From Clostridia bacterium (GTDB lineage Bacteria > Bacillota > Clostridia > Oscillospirales > CAG-382): a DNA stretch of 44,883 bases. Positions within the stretch are counted from its first letter, which is position 1, and each line of letters opens with the position of its first letter. The stretch is taken from the NCBI GenBank assembly GCA_017516825.1, contig JAFXBC010000002.1:1-44883 (forward strand). Reading direction: 5' to 3'. Below the pieces are notes generated by a model. The model was not told where the DNA came from, did no database searches, and worked only from the letters and a program-made list of their open reading frames with translations. A program made the translations under genes and the position numbers. Shown here piece by piece: positions 16,044-24,511 of this stretch.

Positions 16044-16070
16044 AAAAAGACCCGATGAGGGTCTTTTTTT
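16044..16070. terminator. Bidirectional terminator between lipoprotein gene and tRNA-Thr
   Basis: AAAAAGACCC (16044-16053), loop GATGA, GGGTCTTTTT (16059-16068) with T run to 16070. It ends the plus-strand lipoprotein transcript; read from minus it lies right after the tRNA 3' end and also has a T run. Confidence 0.88.
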
Positions 16071-16145
16071 GGAGCTAATGGCGGGACTCGAACCCGCGGC
16101 CTGTTGATTACGAATCAACTGCTCTACCGACTGAGCCACATTAGC
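16070..16145 (-). tRNA. tRNA-Thr, anticodon CGT
   Basis: 76 nt including an encoded CCA. The acceptor arms GCTAATG and CATTAGC pair over 7 bp, the discriminator is T, and CCA is encoded at 16072-16070. The D arm contains GGCTCAGTCGGTAGAGC. The anticodon stem GTTGA/TCAAC encloses loop TTCGTAA with anticodon CGT (reads ACG, Thr). The T arm GCGGG-TTCGAGT-CCCGC is intact. It has its own consensus promoter. Confidence 0.97.
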
Positions 16146-16177
16146 ATATTTTGGTTACATCCCATGCAACAAGCGGT

Positions 16178-16206
16178 ATTATAGCAGAAAGAGGCCGCTT
16201 TGTCAA
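16178..16206 (-). promoter_or_regulatory. Perfect consensus promoter of tRNA-Thr
   Basis: On minus, TTGACA (16206-16201), 17 bp, TATAAT (16183-16178); about 33 bp from the -10 to the first tRNA base. Confidence 0.93.
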
Positions 16207-16445
16207 GTTCTTTTTTTGCATTTTTCCGCTTTAGGCGGCAAAGCCCTCGGTGGGGCTTTTTTCTTTTGCAGACAGAAAACAAATGTTTTGCAAGAACTGA
16301 CGAAATTTTCACAAAAATCGACGGGAAACCTCGACGGCAGACGACGGAAAACCCGAAAAAAACCTTATATTCCCTTGCTTTTTGCCCTCTTAACAAAAAT
16401 AGACAAAAGGGGTTTTCAAACGCCTCTATCCCGCCAAAGTCGCTC
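16207..16445. other. Intergenic DNA, no gene; orphan terminator-like hairpin
   Basis: Between the tRNA promoter and the dcw promoter no coding region is supported. AAAGCCC (16240-16246), loop TCGGTG, GGGCTTTTTT (16253-16262) is a classic plus-strand terminator with no gene reading into it; it may insulate the dcw promoter. CGACGG occurs three times (16319, 16332, 16342). The rest is A-rich. Confidence 0.55.
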
Positions 16446-16474
16446 TTGACAGAAGCTTTTCCATTCCTTATAAT
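16446..16474 (+). promoter_or_regulatory. Perfect consensus promoter of the dcw cluster
   Basis: TTGACA (16446-16451), 17 bp, TATAAT (16469-16474). Predicted transcript start near 16481, leaving a leader of about 105 nt before mraZ. Confidence 0.92.
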
Positions 16475-16484
16475 AAGGTCACAG

Positions 16485-16540
16485 GTGGTATTTTAAGGCA
16501 ATTAGTGGAAGCAAATTGCATGAATTTCCCATAAAAGTGG
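16485..16540 (+). promoter_or_regulatory. Candidate MraZ boxes (three GTGG direct repeats)
   Basis: GTGG at 16485-16488, 16505-16508 (AGTGGAAG) and 16537-16540 (AGTGGAAG). Spacings of 20 and 32 bp are near whole helical turns. MraZ proteins are known to bind direct repeats with a TGG core upstream of their own gene, so autorepression of the cluster is plausible. Spacing differs from the roughly 10-bp spacing known elsewhere. Confidence 0.4.
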
Positions 16541-16586
16541 AAGGGAGCCCCAAAAATCACGCAAGAAAGGAGCAGGGAAGGCAGAT

Positions 16587-17003
16587 ATGTTCACAGGAAC
16601 TTACCGTCACGCAGTGGATGCCAAGGGCAGACTGTTTATTCCCGTGCGCCTGCGGGAGGAATTGGGGGAGACCTTTATGGTCACCAGAGGCCTGCAGAAC
16701 TGCTTGCGTCTCTACCCCATGAAGGAGTGGGAAGCCTTCGCCGCCAAGATCGCCGCCCTGCCGGAGACCCGTGCCAAGGACGTGCGCCATTACTTCTTTG
16801 CCAACGCCTTCGATACCTCCCTGGACGGTCAGGGAAGAGTGACCCTCCCCGCAGATTGCCGCCGTTTTGCTTCCTTGGAAAAGAACGTGGTACTGGTGGG
16901 CGACGATACCCGCTTGGAGATCTGGGACGAGGAACGTTGGGACGCATTGGATGCGGAGAACTACGGCAACATCCTGCCTGTTCTTGAGGAGCTTGGCTTC
17001 TGA
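16587..17003 (+). CDS. mraZ: Transcriptional regulator MraZ
   Basis: 138 residues. DNA-binding regulator of the division and cell-wall cluster, made of two SpoVT/AbrB-like half domains. Both DxxxR signature blocks are present: DAKGRLFIP (starting at Asp11) and DGQGRVTLP in the second half. First gene of the cluster; its stop overlaps the rsmH start (TGATG at 17001-17005). The ribosome site is either GGGAAGG close to the ATG or the better AAAGGAG 14 bp away. Confidence 0.96.
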   Translation: MFTGTYRHAVDAKGRLFIPVRLREELGETFMVTRGLQNCLRLYPMKEWEAFAAKIAALPETRAKDVRHYFFANAFDTSLDGQGRVTLPADCRRFASLEKNVVLVGDDTRLEIWDEERWDALDAENYGNILPVLEELGF

Positions 17004-17929
17004 TGGAATACAAACATATCACCGTTTTATTGAACGAAACCGTGGAGTCCGTTTTGACGGACGTAAACGGAACCTATATCGACTGTACCCTTGGGGGAGG
17101 CGGCCATACGGGCTTGCTTCTTTCCCGCCTTTCCGAACGGGGGAGAGTCATCGCCATCGACAGAGACGACGTAGCGTTGGAAAATGCACGAAATAAATTC
17201 AACGACCCTCGCTTGACCTTGGTGAAAAGCAACTTCTCCGACATCGGTCGGATCGCCGCAGAGTACGCCCCGGAGGGAGTGGACGGTATCCTTGCCGATT
17301 TGGGGATCTCCAGTCCCCAGGTGGATGACCCCACCCGCGGCTTCTCCTACTCTGCCGATGCTTTCCTGGATATGCGTATGGATCAGACCCAGGCCTTCAC
17401 CGCCTACGACGTGGTGAACACCTACTCCCGTGAAGACCTGATCCGCATCCTCAGAGATTACGGTGAGGAACGTTTTGCCGGCCGCATCGCAGACAAGATC
17501 CTTCGCGCCAGAGAGCAAAAGCCCATCGACACCACCGCAGAGCTGACGGCCATCGTAGCCGCCGCTATGCCCAGACAGAATAAAAAGGAAGGCCACCCCT
17601 GCAAGCGGACCTACCAAGCCATCCGCATCGAGGTGAATTCCGAGCTTTCCAGCATTTCCGCCATGATCGCCGGCGGTATCCCTTGCTTGAAAAGCGGGGG
17701 ACGCATGAGCATCATCAGCTTCCACTCCCTGGAGGACCGAATCGTAAAGAACGCCTTCGCTACGGGAGAGAACCCCTGCACCTGCCCCAAGGATTTCCCC
17801 ATCTGCGTCTGCGGAAAGAAGCCTACGGTGAAGGTGCTCACCAGAAAGCCCCTGCTCCCCTCGGAGCAAGAGATCACCGACAACAACCGCGCCCACAGCG
17901 CCAAGCTGAGGGTCTGCGAGAAGCTTTAA
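17003..17929 (+). CDS. rsmH: 16S rRNA (cytosine-1402-N4)-methyltransferase RsmH
   Basis: 308 residues. Methylates N4 of C1402 in the ribosomal P-site region of 16S rRNA. Motif I TLGGGGHTGLLLSRL and the acidic VIAIDRDDVAL loop bind SAM; GILADLGISSPQVDD, FSYSADAFLDMRMD and RMSIISFHSLEDRIVK are family blocks. A CxC-type cluster (CTCPKDFPICVCGKKP) near the C-terminus is common in clostridial members. It overlaps mraZ by one base and lies 19 bp before ftsL. Confidence 0.97.
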   Translation: MEYKHITVLLNETVESVLTDVNGTYIDCTLGGGGHTGLLLSRLSERGRVIAIDRDDVALENARNKFNDPRLTLVKSNFSDIGRIAAEYAPEGVDGILADLGISSPQVDDPTRGFSYSADAFLDMRMDQTQAFTAYDVVNTYSREDLIRILRDYGEERFAGRIADKILRAREQKPIDTTAELTAIVAAAMPRQNKKEGHPCKRTYQAIRIEVNSELSSISAMIAGGIPCLKSGGRMSIISFHSLEDRIVKNAFATGENPCTCPKDFPICVCGKKPTVKVLTRKPLLPSEQEITDNNRAHSAKLRVCEKL

Positions 17930-17948
17930 CGAAAAGGAAGGAAACGAG

Positions 17949-18530
17949 ATGGAACAGAAAAGAACCACCCCTGCCCGCACCCCCGCAAAACGTACCGGAA
18001 CCTCCGTTTCCGTCCCCCAGCCCAAGGCGGCCAAGTCCGCCGCCCCCGCCCGTAAAGCCGCGCCTCTCTCCCGGAGACAGAGCAAACGCATGGCACACCG
18101 CCGCGCCGTCCGTGAGCCCAAGTTCATCACGGTACGCAAGGAGCGCAAGGAACGGAAGCCCTTCCCTCTGGGCATCGTTCTGGTGCTGGCTATGATCACC
18201 GCGCTGTTCCTGTTTATGATGATGAACTATGCGGAGATCGACCAATACAACGGGGAGATCCGCGATCTGCAGAACACCATGGCAAAGCTGCAGAACGAGC
18301 AGAAAAAGCTGGAGGTTCGTTTGGAAAACAAGGACGACCGCGCCGCCTTCGAGCAGTTTGCCGTAGAGCAATTGGGCATGGTGAAGGCCGACACCTTGGA
18401 TAAGTATATCGTCACCCTCAGCCCCGACGACAAGACCGAGATCATGGAATACGAGGACGAACAGGAAAGCGGCTTCGGTTTCTTGCTTTCCGGCTTGGCG
18501 GAGGTCGTCAGAGGATTCTTCGGGGATTGA
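17949..18530 (+). CDS. ftsL: Cell division protein FtsL-like
   Basis: 193 residues. Bitopic divisome protein. A long, very basic, Pro/Ala-rich cytoplasmic tail (1-70), one membrane helix (about 72-92), then an extracytoplasmic coiled coil (about 95-128, heptads of Leu/Ile in EIRDLQNTMAKLQNEQ) followed by the AVEQLGMVKA block typical of FtsL/DivIC. An additional hydrophobic-amphipathic C-terminal helix (GFGFLLSGLAEVVRGFF) is not usual for the family. Identity rests on topology and on position between rsmH and the transpeptidase gene. Confidence 0.85.
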   Translation: MEQKRTTPARTPAKRTGTSVSVPQPKAAKSAAPARKAAPLSRRQSKRMAHRRAVREPKFITVRKERKERKPFPLGIVLVLAMITALFLFMMMNYAEIDQYNGEIRDLQNTMAKLQNEQKKLEVRLENKDDRAAFEQFAVEQLGMVKADTLDKYIVTLSPDDKTEIMEYEDEQESGFGFLLSGLAEVVRGFFGD

Positions 18531-18594
18531 TCCCCCTTAGTCCTTTCATAATTACGTGACGGGACGAATATAGTACCAATAGCAAGGAAAACAA

Positions 18595-18624
18595 GGGTAA
18601 GAAGCGTCTAGATGCCTCTTACCC
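18595..18624. other. Strong palindrome between ftsL and the transpeptidase gene
   Basis: GGGTAAGA (18595-18602) pairs with TCTTACCC (18617-18624); the inner bases continue pairing almost to the centre TCTAGA. A weak T run follows at 18634-18638. It could be an mRNA processing or attenuation site inside the cluster. It buries the ATG at 18612, an argument against that start. Confidence 0.6.
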
Positions 18625-18674
18625 GTTTGCCGTCTTTTTATACCGCAAAAAAATCGGAGGATTTTGGCAAGGAT

Positions 18675-21059
18675 ATGGAACGAAAACCCAATCATCCCGC
18701 AGAGAAACCCAAAAAGCGCGTTCCCGTATCCGACGGTGAAAAGGGAAGCGACACTCCTGCAAAGGCGAAAAAAACCAAGGAAAAGCCCCGCAGAGAGCTG
18801 ACCCATAAGACCATCGTGGTGAGAAGCCGCATCGTCCTGGTGGTCATGATCCTGGCCTTGCTGGCCATGTGCGGCCGTCTTGCCTTTTTGCAGATCCTGG
18901 ATCCCTACGACTACGCCGCCAAGGCGGTGGAGCAATACACCTACGAGGTCAAGCTGGAAGCCAAGCGGGGCACCATCTACGCCGCCGACGGCACCACCAA
19001 GCTGGCCTCCAGCGTTACCACACAGACGGTGTTTATCTCTCCCGCGGATATCTATCAGACCGCCACGGAGGGGAGAACCAACGATCCCGAGGAAGCTACT
19101 CCTATGGGAGAAGCGGCCTACCTGCGCTGGCTTGCAGAGGGCTTGGCAGAATGCCTGGAGGACGTGGACGCACAGTACATTCTGGACAAATACTACGGCT
19201 TGGGTGAGTCCAAGCTGAAATACAAGTACCTGGTGATCAAGAAGGACATCAACCAATCCGAGGAGGACAAGGTTCGCCTGTTTATCTCCGAAAACGATCT
19301 GGAATTGGAGATCGCATTGGAGGAAGGTACCAAGCGCTCCTACGGTGAGGGGACGTTGGCTTCCCATCTGCTGGGCTTCGTGGGATCGGATAACAACGGC
19401 CTGTTGGGGCTGGAGTTCACCTACGACGAATACCTCAGCGGTGTGGACGGCAGAGCCGTCCGTGCCCAGGATGCCAACGGCAACGAGCTGGCCTACAACT
19501 ACGAAAGCTACATCGCCGCTCAGGACGGCTTGAACCTGGTCACCACCATCGACGTCACCATTCAGAGCATCGTGGAAAAGCATCTGAAGGAGACCTACTA
19601 CGAACATCAGCCGGAGGGGCGTGTTTCCTGCATCGTCATGGACGTGGACACCGGGGAGATCCTGGCTTTGGCCATCTACCCCAACTTCGATGCAAACGAC
19701 TACACCACCCTTTCCGAGGAATACCAAAAAAAGCTGGATGCCTACGAAGGGGAGGACGAGAAGTCCTACCGCTCCACCCTCTTGAACGAGATGTGGAACA
19801 ACACCATCGCCACCCAGACCTACGAGCCCGGCTCCACCTTCAAGGTGATCACCGCGGCCATGGCGCTGGAAAGCGGCTCTGCCACCCGTTCCCAGCTGTT
19901 TAACTGCGGCAGACAGATCACCGTGGCAGGGCAGACCATCCATTGTCACTCCGTCCGTGACCACGGGATGCAGACCATCGCCCAGTGTCTTGTCAATTCC
20001 TGCAACCCCGGCTTCGCCTACATCGGCTTCGAGGTGGGCCACGGGGAATTCAAGAACTACTTCAAAAACTTCGGCTACACCGAAAAAACTGGCTCCGACC
20101 TGCTGGGTGAAGTGTCTTCCATCTACTACGACACCACCGGGGTCAACTTCGGTGACGTGGAGCTGGCGGTCTACTCCTTCGGCCAGACCTTCAAGGTCAC
20201 CATGCTCCAGCACATCACCGCCCTTTCCGCGGTGGCCAACGGCGGATACCTGGTCACTCCCCACGTCGGCAAGCACCTCACCGATAAAAACGGCAACGTG
20301 GTGCAGACCTTCTCCTCCGAAAGCTCCCGCCAGGTGGTTTCCGAGGACGTTTGCAAGGACATCATGTCCTACCTGGTGAACTCCACCAAGAACGCCTGCG
20401 TCAGCGGCTACAACGTGGTTTCCAAGACAGGTACCTCCGAGAAACGAGATACCCTCCGCGAGGACGACTACGTGTCCTCCTGCGTTACCTTTGCTCCTGC
20501 GGCAGACCCCAAGATCGCCATCCTGGTGACGGTGGATACCCCCAACCCCGAGTTCGGCATCTACGGCTCCGCCGTGGCCGCTCCCGCCGTGGGACGGATC
20601 CTGGCTGAGGTGCTTCCCCACATGGGCATCTCTCCCGACGATGCTCCCGATCCCGTGGAAATGGTGACCGTCCGTGATTACACCGGAGAAAAGGCCAAGG
20701 ACATCAAGGAGATCATCGAAGGCCTGGGCCTCAAATGCGAGATCAAGGGCAGCGGCTCCACGGTAGTCGCCCAGATGCCCAAGGGCGAGCAAAGCGTGGC
20801 CGTGGGCGGTAAGGTGATCCTCTATACCGAGGAATCCTTCCAAGAGAACACCGTCAGTGTTCCCGACGTTTCCGGCAAGACCCCCGAATCCGCTCTCCGT
20901 ACCCTGCTGAACAAGGGGCTGAACGTGCAGATCAAGGGCGTCTTCGACGCAGATACCAAAAACTGTTACGTGGTTTCCCAATCCGTAGAGCCCGGGGAAG
21001 AGGTCGCCCCCGGCACCATCGTGGTGATCCAATGCCGATACGAAGGCAGTAGCGACTGA
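18675..21059 (+). CDS. Class B penicillin-binding protein, septal transpeptidase with two PASTA domains
   Basis: 794 residues. Cross-links septal peptidoglycan with FtsW. Basic cytoplasmic N-terminus (1-50), membrane helix (about 52-72), dimerisation domain, then transpeptidase domain with SxxK at Ser387 (GSTFK), SxN at 442-444 (SCN) and KTG at 584-586. Two C-terminal PASTA domains (about 663-725 and 728-792). PASTA repeats occur in SpoVD and PBP2x/FtsI relatives; which role applies, division or spore cortex, cannot be told. Start at 18675 chosen: the ATG at 18612 lies inside a palindrome and has no ribosome site; GGAGG at 18656-18660 is 14 bp upstream, rather far. Confidence 0.93.
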   Translation: MERKPNHPAEKPKKRVPVSDGEKGSDTPAKAKKTKEKPRRELTHKTIVVRSRIVLVVMILALLAMCGRLAFLQILDPYDYAAKAVEQYTYEVKLEAKRGTIYAADGTTKLASSVTTQTVFISPADIYQTATEGRTNDPEEATPMGEAAYLRWLAEGLAECLEDVDAQYILDKYYGLGESKLKYKYLVIKKDINQSEEDKVRLFISENDLELEIALEEGTKRSYGEGTLASHLLGFVGSDNNGLLGLEFTYDEYLSGVDGRAVRAQDANGNELAYNYESYIAAQDGLNLVTTIDVTIQSIVEKHLKETYYEHQPEGRVSCIVMDVDTGEILALAIYPNFDANDYTTLSEEYQKKLDAYEGEDEKSYRSTLLNEMWNNTIATQTYEPGSTFKVITAAMALESGSATRSQLFNCGRQITVAGQTIHCHSVRDHGMQTIAQCLVNSCNPGFAYIGFEVGHGEFKNYFKNFGYTEKTGSDLLGEVSSIYYDTTGVNFGDVELAVYSFGQTFKVTMLQHITALSAVANGGYLVTPHVGKHLTDKNGNVVQTFSSESSRQVVSEDVCKDIMSYLVNSTKNACVSGYNVVSKTGTSEKRDTLREDDYVSSCVTFAPAADPKIAILVTVDTPNPEFGIYGSAVAAPAVGRILAEVLPHMGISPDDAPDPVEMVTVRDYTGEKAKDIKEIIEGLGLKCEIKGSGSTVVAQMPKGEQSVAVGGKVILYTEESFQENTVSVPDVSGKTPESALRTLLNKGLNVQIKGVFDADTKNCYVVSQSVEPGEEVAPGTIVVIQCRYEGSSD

Positions 21060-21094
21060 TCTTACGAAAAACAACCAAAGGAACATAGAAGAAC

Positions 21095-22081
21095 ATGGAT
21101 ATTCTCAATCGCATCCTTCTTCCCATGGCAGGCTCCTTCCTGCTTTCCGCCCTCCTGTTGAAAACCTTCATCCCCGTTCTCCGAAAGGTGAAATTGGGGC
21201 AGAAGATCCTGGAGATCGGTCCCTCCTGGCATAAATGCAAGGAGGGGACTCCCGTGCTGGGCGGTCTGTTCTTCATCCTCTCCTCCCTGTGCGCCTTTGC
21301 CCTGTGGGCGGTTTTCGGTGGGGATGGCTTTGATCCCGCCTGGGGCGGATTCGCCATCCTGGCCCTTGGCTCCGGGCTCATCGGCTTCATCGACGATTAC
21401 GTCAAGCTGTTCAAAAAGCGCAACAAGGGACTCACCGCCAAGCAGAAGATGGTCCTCCAGCTCCTCACCGCCGCAGGCTTCTTAGCCTACCGCGCTCTGG
21501 TGTGCAAGGCAGGCACTGCCGTCAAGCTGTACGGCCTGTTCGGGATGGAAAGCCTGGAGCTTTCCTGGTTCTACTACCCCCTGATGATCCTGGTAGCGGT
21601 ATACGTCATCAACTGCGCCAACCTCACCGATGGCATCGACGGCCTGGCGGGAAGCGTTTCCCTGATCCAGTGCGTGTTCTTCGTCTGTGCAGGCCATCTC
21701 CTCTGGAGAGATCCGGGGACCTCCGCTTTGGCTTCCGCTCTGGCGGGTGGTCTCATGGGCTTCTTGGTGTATAACTTCCACCCCGCAAAGATCTTCATGG
21801 GGGATACGGGCTCTCTCTTCCTGGGAGGCTTCACCGTCGCCATGGCCTTCACCATGGAAGCGGAGCTGTTACTGCTTCCGTTGTGTCTGATCTGGATCGT
21901 CGAGGGCGTCTCCGTTCTGCTCCAGGTGTTCTTCTTCAAGCTCACCGGCAAGCGGATCTTCAAAATGGCCCCCATCCACCACCACTTCGAAATGTGCAAG
22001 TGGAGCGAGGTGAAGGTGGTGTTCACCTTCTCCTTCGTCACCGCCCTGAGCTGTGGGCTGACCTATTGGCTCCTGGCCTGA
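21095..22081 (+). CDS. mraY: Phospho-N-acetylmuramoyl-pentapeptide transferase
   Basis: 328 residues, about ten membrane segments. Makes lipid I from UDP-MurNAc-pentapeptide and undecaprenyl phosphate. Catalytic and metal motifs: GFIDDYVKLFKKRN, NLTDGIDGLAG, FHPAKIFMGDTGSLFLGG and the HHHFE loop near the C-terminus. It directly follows the transpeptidase gene; the Mur ligases that usually flank mraY are absent. Length is normal. Confidence 0.97.
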   Translation: MDILNRILLPMAGSFLLSALLLKTFIPVLRKVKLGQKILEIGPSWHKCKEGTPVLGGLFFILSSLCAFALWAVFGGDGFDPAWGGFAILALGSGLIGFIDDYVKLFKKRNKGLTAKQKMVLQLLTAAGFLAYRALVCKAGTAVKLYGLFGMESLELSWFYYPLMILVAVYVINCANLTDGIDGLAGSVSLIQCVFFVCAGHLLWRDPGTSALASALAGGLMGFLVYNFHPAKIFMGDTGSLFLGGFTVAMAFTMEAELLLLPLCLIWIVEGVSVLLQVFFFKLTGKRIFKMAPIHHHFEMCKWSEVKVVFTFSFVTALSCGLTYWLLA

Positions 22082-22117
22082 TCCCAAATAAAAAAATCCC
22101 GAAAGGAGGTCCTCTCA

Positions 22118-23344
22118 ATGAAAGAAACCGCAGAAACCAAGCCCGCCGCCACCCGTGTCAAGCGGGAGATGACCCTGCGGCAGAAGCCCGGTACGGTGAC
22201 CCGCTTCCTGGGTGAGATGGACCGTCCCTTTCTGATCATCGTGCTGTTGCTGGTGTGTATCGGCTCCATCGCCGTATTCTCCGCCTCCTACGCCCATTCC
22301 GCAAACCGTTACGGCGATTCCTACGCCCTGGCCCGTCCCCAGCTGATGTACGTGCTGGGAGGCGTTGCCGCCATGGCCACCATCGCCGCCTTTGGGCCCG
22401 TGGCTCTGGCCTTTCTGCGGAAAGCGGCCTACCCCATCTTCTTTGTCGCCATTGCCATGAACGCTGTGGTGCGCTTCATCGGTGAGAACTACAACGGCGC
22501 CACCCGCTGGCTTACCATCGGCGGTATCCAGTTCCAGCCCTCCGAATTTCTGAAATTTGCCCTGGTGCTGATCTGCGCCACCCACACGGTGCGTAACAGA
22601 GACAGAATGCATACCTTCCGTTACGGCGTGTTGCCCTTCGGGATCTTCCTTCTGATGGCGGTGGCCACCACCCTGATGCAGAGCCACCTTTCCGCAACCA
22701 TCATCAACTGCATTATCGTCTACGTAATGATGTGGCTGGGAGGCACGGGCGCCAAGTTCCTGGGTGTCGTTACCACCTTCATCGCCGCCGCAGGTGCTTC
22801 TTTGGTGATGTGGGGAAGGGAGATCATCGCCATGGTGGTTCCCCACGCCCTCATCCGTCTGGACGTTTGGGAGGATCCCTTCTCCTTCATGTCCAACGCC
22901 TCCGGTGGTAAGGGCTGGCAGCCTGCCCAATCCCTGTACGCCATCAGCTCCGGCGGATTCTGGGGCCTGGGTCTGGGACAGAGCAACCAGAAGCACGGCT
23001 ATCTCCCCGAGCCTTATAACGATTACATCTTCGCCATCATCTGCGAGGAGATGGGCTACTTCGGAGCGGTGCTGATCATCGGTCTTTTCGTGGCCTTCGC
23101 CTGGAGAGGCTTCTACATCGCCACCCATTCCCAGGATAAATTCTCCTCCCTGCTTGTTATGGGCATCATCGCCCACGTGATCATCCAGGTGGTTCTGAAC
23201 ATCTGCGTGGTCACCAACACCATCCCCAGCACGGGCATCAGCCTTCCCTTCTTCAGCTACGGCGGTACCTCACTCATCATCCTGCTGTGCGAGATGGGTC
23301 TGGTGCTGGCAGTTTCCCGTTATTCCTACACCGAAAAAGCTTAG
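22118..23344 (+). CDS. ftsW: SEDS-family peptidoglycan polymerase FtsW
   Basis: 408 residues. Lipid II polymerase of the divisome, working with the class B PBP encoded upstream. A basic N-terminal tail of about 35 residues precedes roughly ten membrane helices. Family signs: FSASYA in the first helix region, NYNGATRWLTIGGIQFQPSE, the PEPYNDYIFAIICEEMG loop (the Asp/Glu region of SEDS proteins) and TGISLPFFSYGGTS near the C-terminus. AAAGGAGGT sits 8 bp before the ATG. Confidence 0.95.
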   Translation: MKETAETKPAATRVKREMTLRQKPGTVTRFLGEMDRPFLIIVLLLVCIGSIAVFSASYAHSANRYGDSYALARPQLMYVLGGVAAMATIAAFGPVALAFLRKAAYPIFFVAIAMNAVVRFIGENYNGATRWLTIGGIQFQPSEFLKFALVLICATHTVRNRDRMHTFRYGVLPFGIFLLMAVATTLMQSHLSATIINCIIVYVMMWLGGTGAKFLGVVTTFIAAAGASLVMWGREIIAMVVPHALIRLDVWEDPFSFMSNASGGKGWQPAQSLYAISSGGFWGLGLGQSNQKHGYLPEPYNDYIFAIICEEMGYFGAVLIIGLFVAFAWRGFYIATHSQDKFSSLLVMGIIAHVIIQVVLNICVVTNTIPSTGISLPFFSYGGTSLIILLCEMGLVLAVSRYSYTEKA

Positions 23345-23362
23345 TAAAGGAATGAACTTATC

Positions 23363-24481
23363 ATGAAAGTCGTATTGAGCGGCGGCGGTACCGGCGGCCA
23401 CGTCAACCCCGCGTTGAATATAGCGAAAGCCATCAAAAAGCAGGATCCTCAAGCGGAGATCTCCTTCGTGGGAACCAAGCGGGGCATCGAAAGCACCCTG
23501 GTGCCCAAGGCGGGCTACGAGATCGATTTCGTGCAGGTCCAGGGCTTCCGCAGAAAAATGAATCTCAAGGGGTTGAAGGAAAACTGTAAGGCTCTTTACA
23601 GAGCAGTTTCCTCCGTCCACCAGGCCAAGAAGATCTTAAAGGTACGTCAGCCCGACGTGGTGGTGGGTACCGGCGGATACGTGAGCTGGCCCACTGTGAA
23701 GGCGGCCTCCAAGCTGGGGATCCCCTGCCTCATCCACGAGCAGAACACCTTCCCCGGAGTTACCACCAAAAAGCTTTCCAAATTGGCCAACGTGGTGTGT
23801 ATCAGCTTCGAGGGTAGCGAGAAGTTCTTCCCCAAGGAAGCCGCAAACAAGCTGATGCTTACAGGCAACCCCATCCATGTGGATCACATCACCCGTGCCG
23901 AAGCAAGAGAAAAGCTGGGTATCGGGGAGGATGAGCTGTACGTGCTGTCCTTCGGCGGCAGTATGGGTGCCAAGCGGGTGAACGAGCTTTGCTTCGACCT
24001 CATGGAGCAGTACACCGTTCCCGCCGCCATCCGTCACGACCACGCCGTGGGCAGAGTGGAGTTTGAGCATTTCTCCGCTCTGGCAAAGGAAACGGGCCTG
24101 GACAAACAGAAAAACCTCACCATCGCGGAATACTTCTACGATATGCCCTACCGCCAGGCGGCGGCAGACGTGATCGTATGCCGTGCAGGTGCCATGACCC
24201 TGGCAGAGCTTGCCGTGCGCGGTAAGGCGGCCATTCTGATCCCCAGCCCCCACGTGGCGGAGGATCACCAATACAAAAACGCCCGTCTGCTGGCAGATGC
24301 AGGGGCGGCGGTGGTTTATCGGGAGTCGGAGCTGGACAGCGCCCTGCTGAAGAACGCTGTGAAGGATCTGCTGGAAAACGAAAACAAACGGAAGCGTATT
24401 GAGGACGGTATCCGCAACTTCGCCGCCCCCGATTCCGCCGACCGTATTGCCGCCGAGGTCATCCGTCTCACGGAGGAATAA
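23363..24481 (+). CDS. murG: UDP-GlcNAc:lipid I N-acetylglucosaminyltransferase
   Basis: 372 residues. Peripheral membrane GT-B glycosyltransferase adding GlcNAc to lipid I to form lipid II. N-terminal glycine loop SGGGTGGHVNPAL, the IHEQNTFPGVTTK block, second glycine loop SFGGSMGAKRVNE and the C-terminal donor motif CRAGAMTLAELA with HQYKNA. The usual HxTG segment reads HDHAVGRVEF here, a divergent form. Length is normal. It lies 18 bp after ftsW. Confidence 0.96.
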   Translation: MKVVLSGGGTGGHVNPALNIAKAIKKQDPQAEISFVGTKRGIESTLVPKAGYEIDFVQVQGFRRKMNLKGLKENCKALYRAVSSVHQAKKILKVRQPDVVVGTGGYVSWPTVKAASKLGIPCLIHEQNTFPGVTTKKLSKLANVVCISFEGSEKFFPKEAANKLMLTGNPIHVDHITRAEAREKLGIGEDELYVLSFGGSMGAKRVNELCFDLMEQYTVPAAIRHDHAVGRVEFEHFSALAKETGLDKQKNLTIAEYFYDMPYRQAAADVIVCRAGAMTLAELAVRGKAAILIPSPHVAEDHQYKNARLLADAGAAVVYRESELDSALLKNAVKDLLENENKRKRIEDGIRNFAAPDSADRIAAEVIRLTEE

Positions 24482-24511
24482 GCGGCCGACACATCAGGAA
24501 AGGAGAACCCC

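Noticed and set aside
16240..16262. Terminator-like hairpin as sign of a missed gene between the tRNA and mraZ
   Set aside because: No coding frame with a ribosome site and no RNA gene was recognised upstream of it on the plus strand; kept as orphan terminator.
18612..18674. Upstream start (ATG 18612) for the transpeptidase gene
   Set aside because: The ATG lies within a strong palindrome and has no ribosome site; the segment to 18675 looks non-coding.
18552..21086. Antisense open frame of 844 codons opposite the transpeptidase gene
   Set aside because: Same codon-bias effect; the sense frame carries all penicillin-binding-protein motifs.
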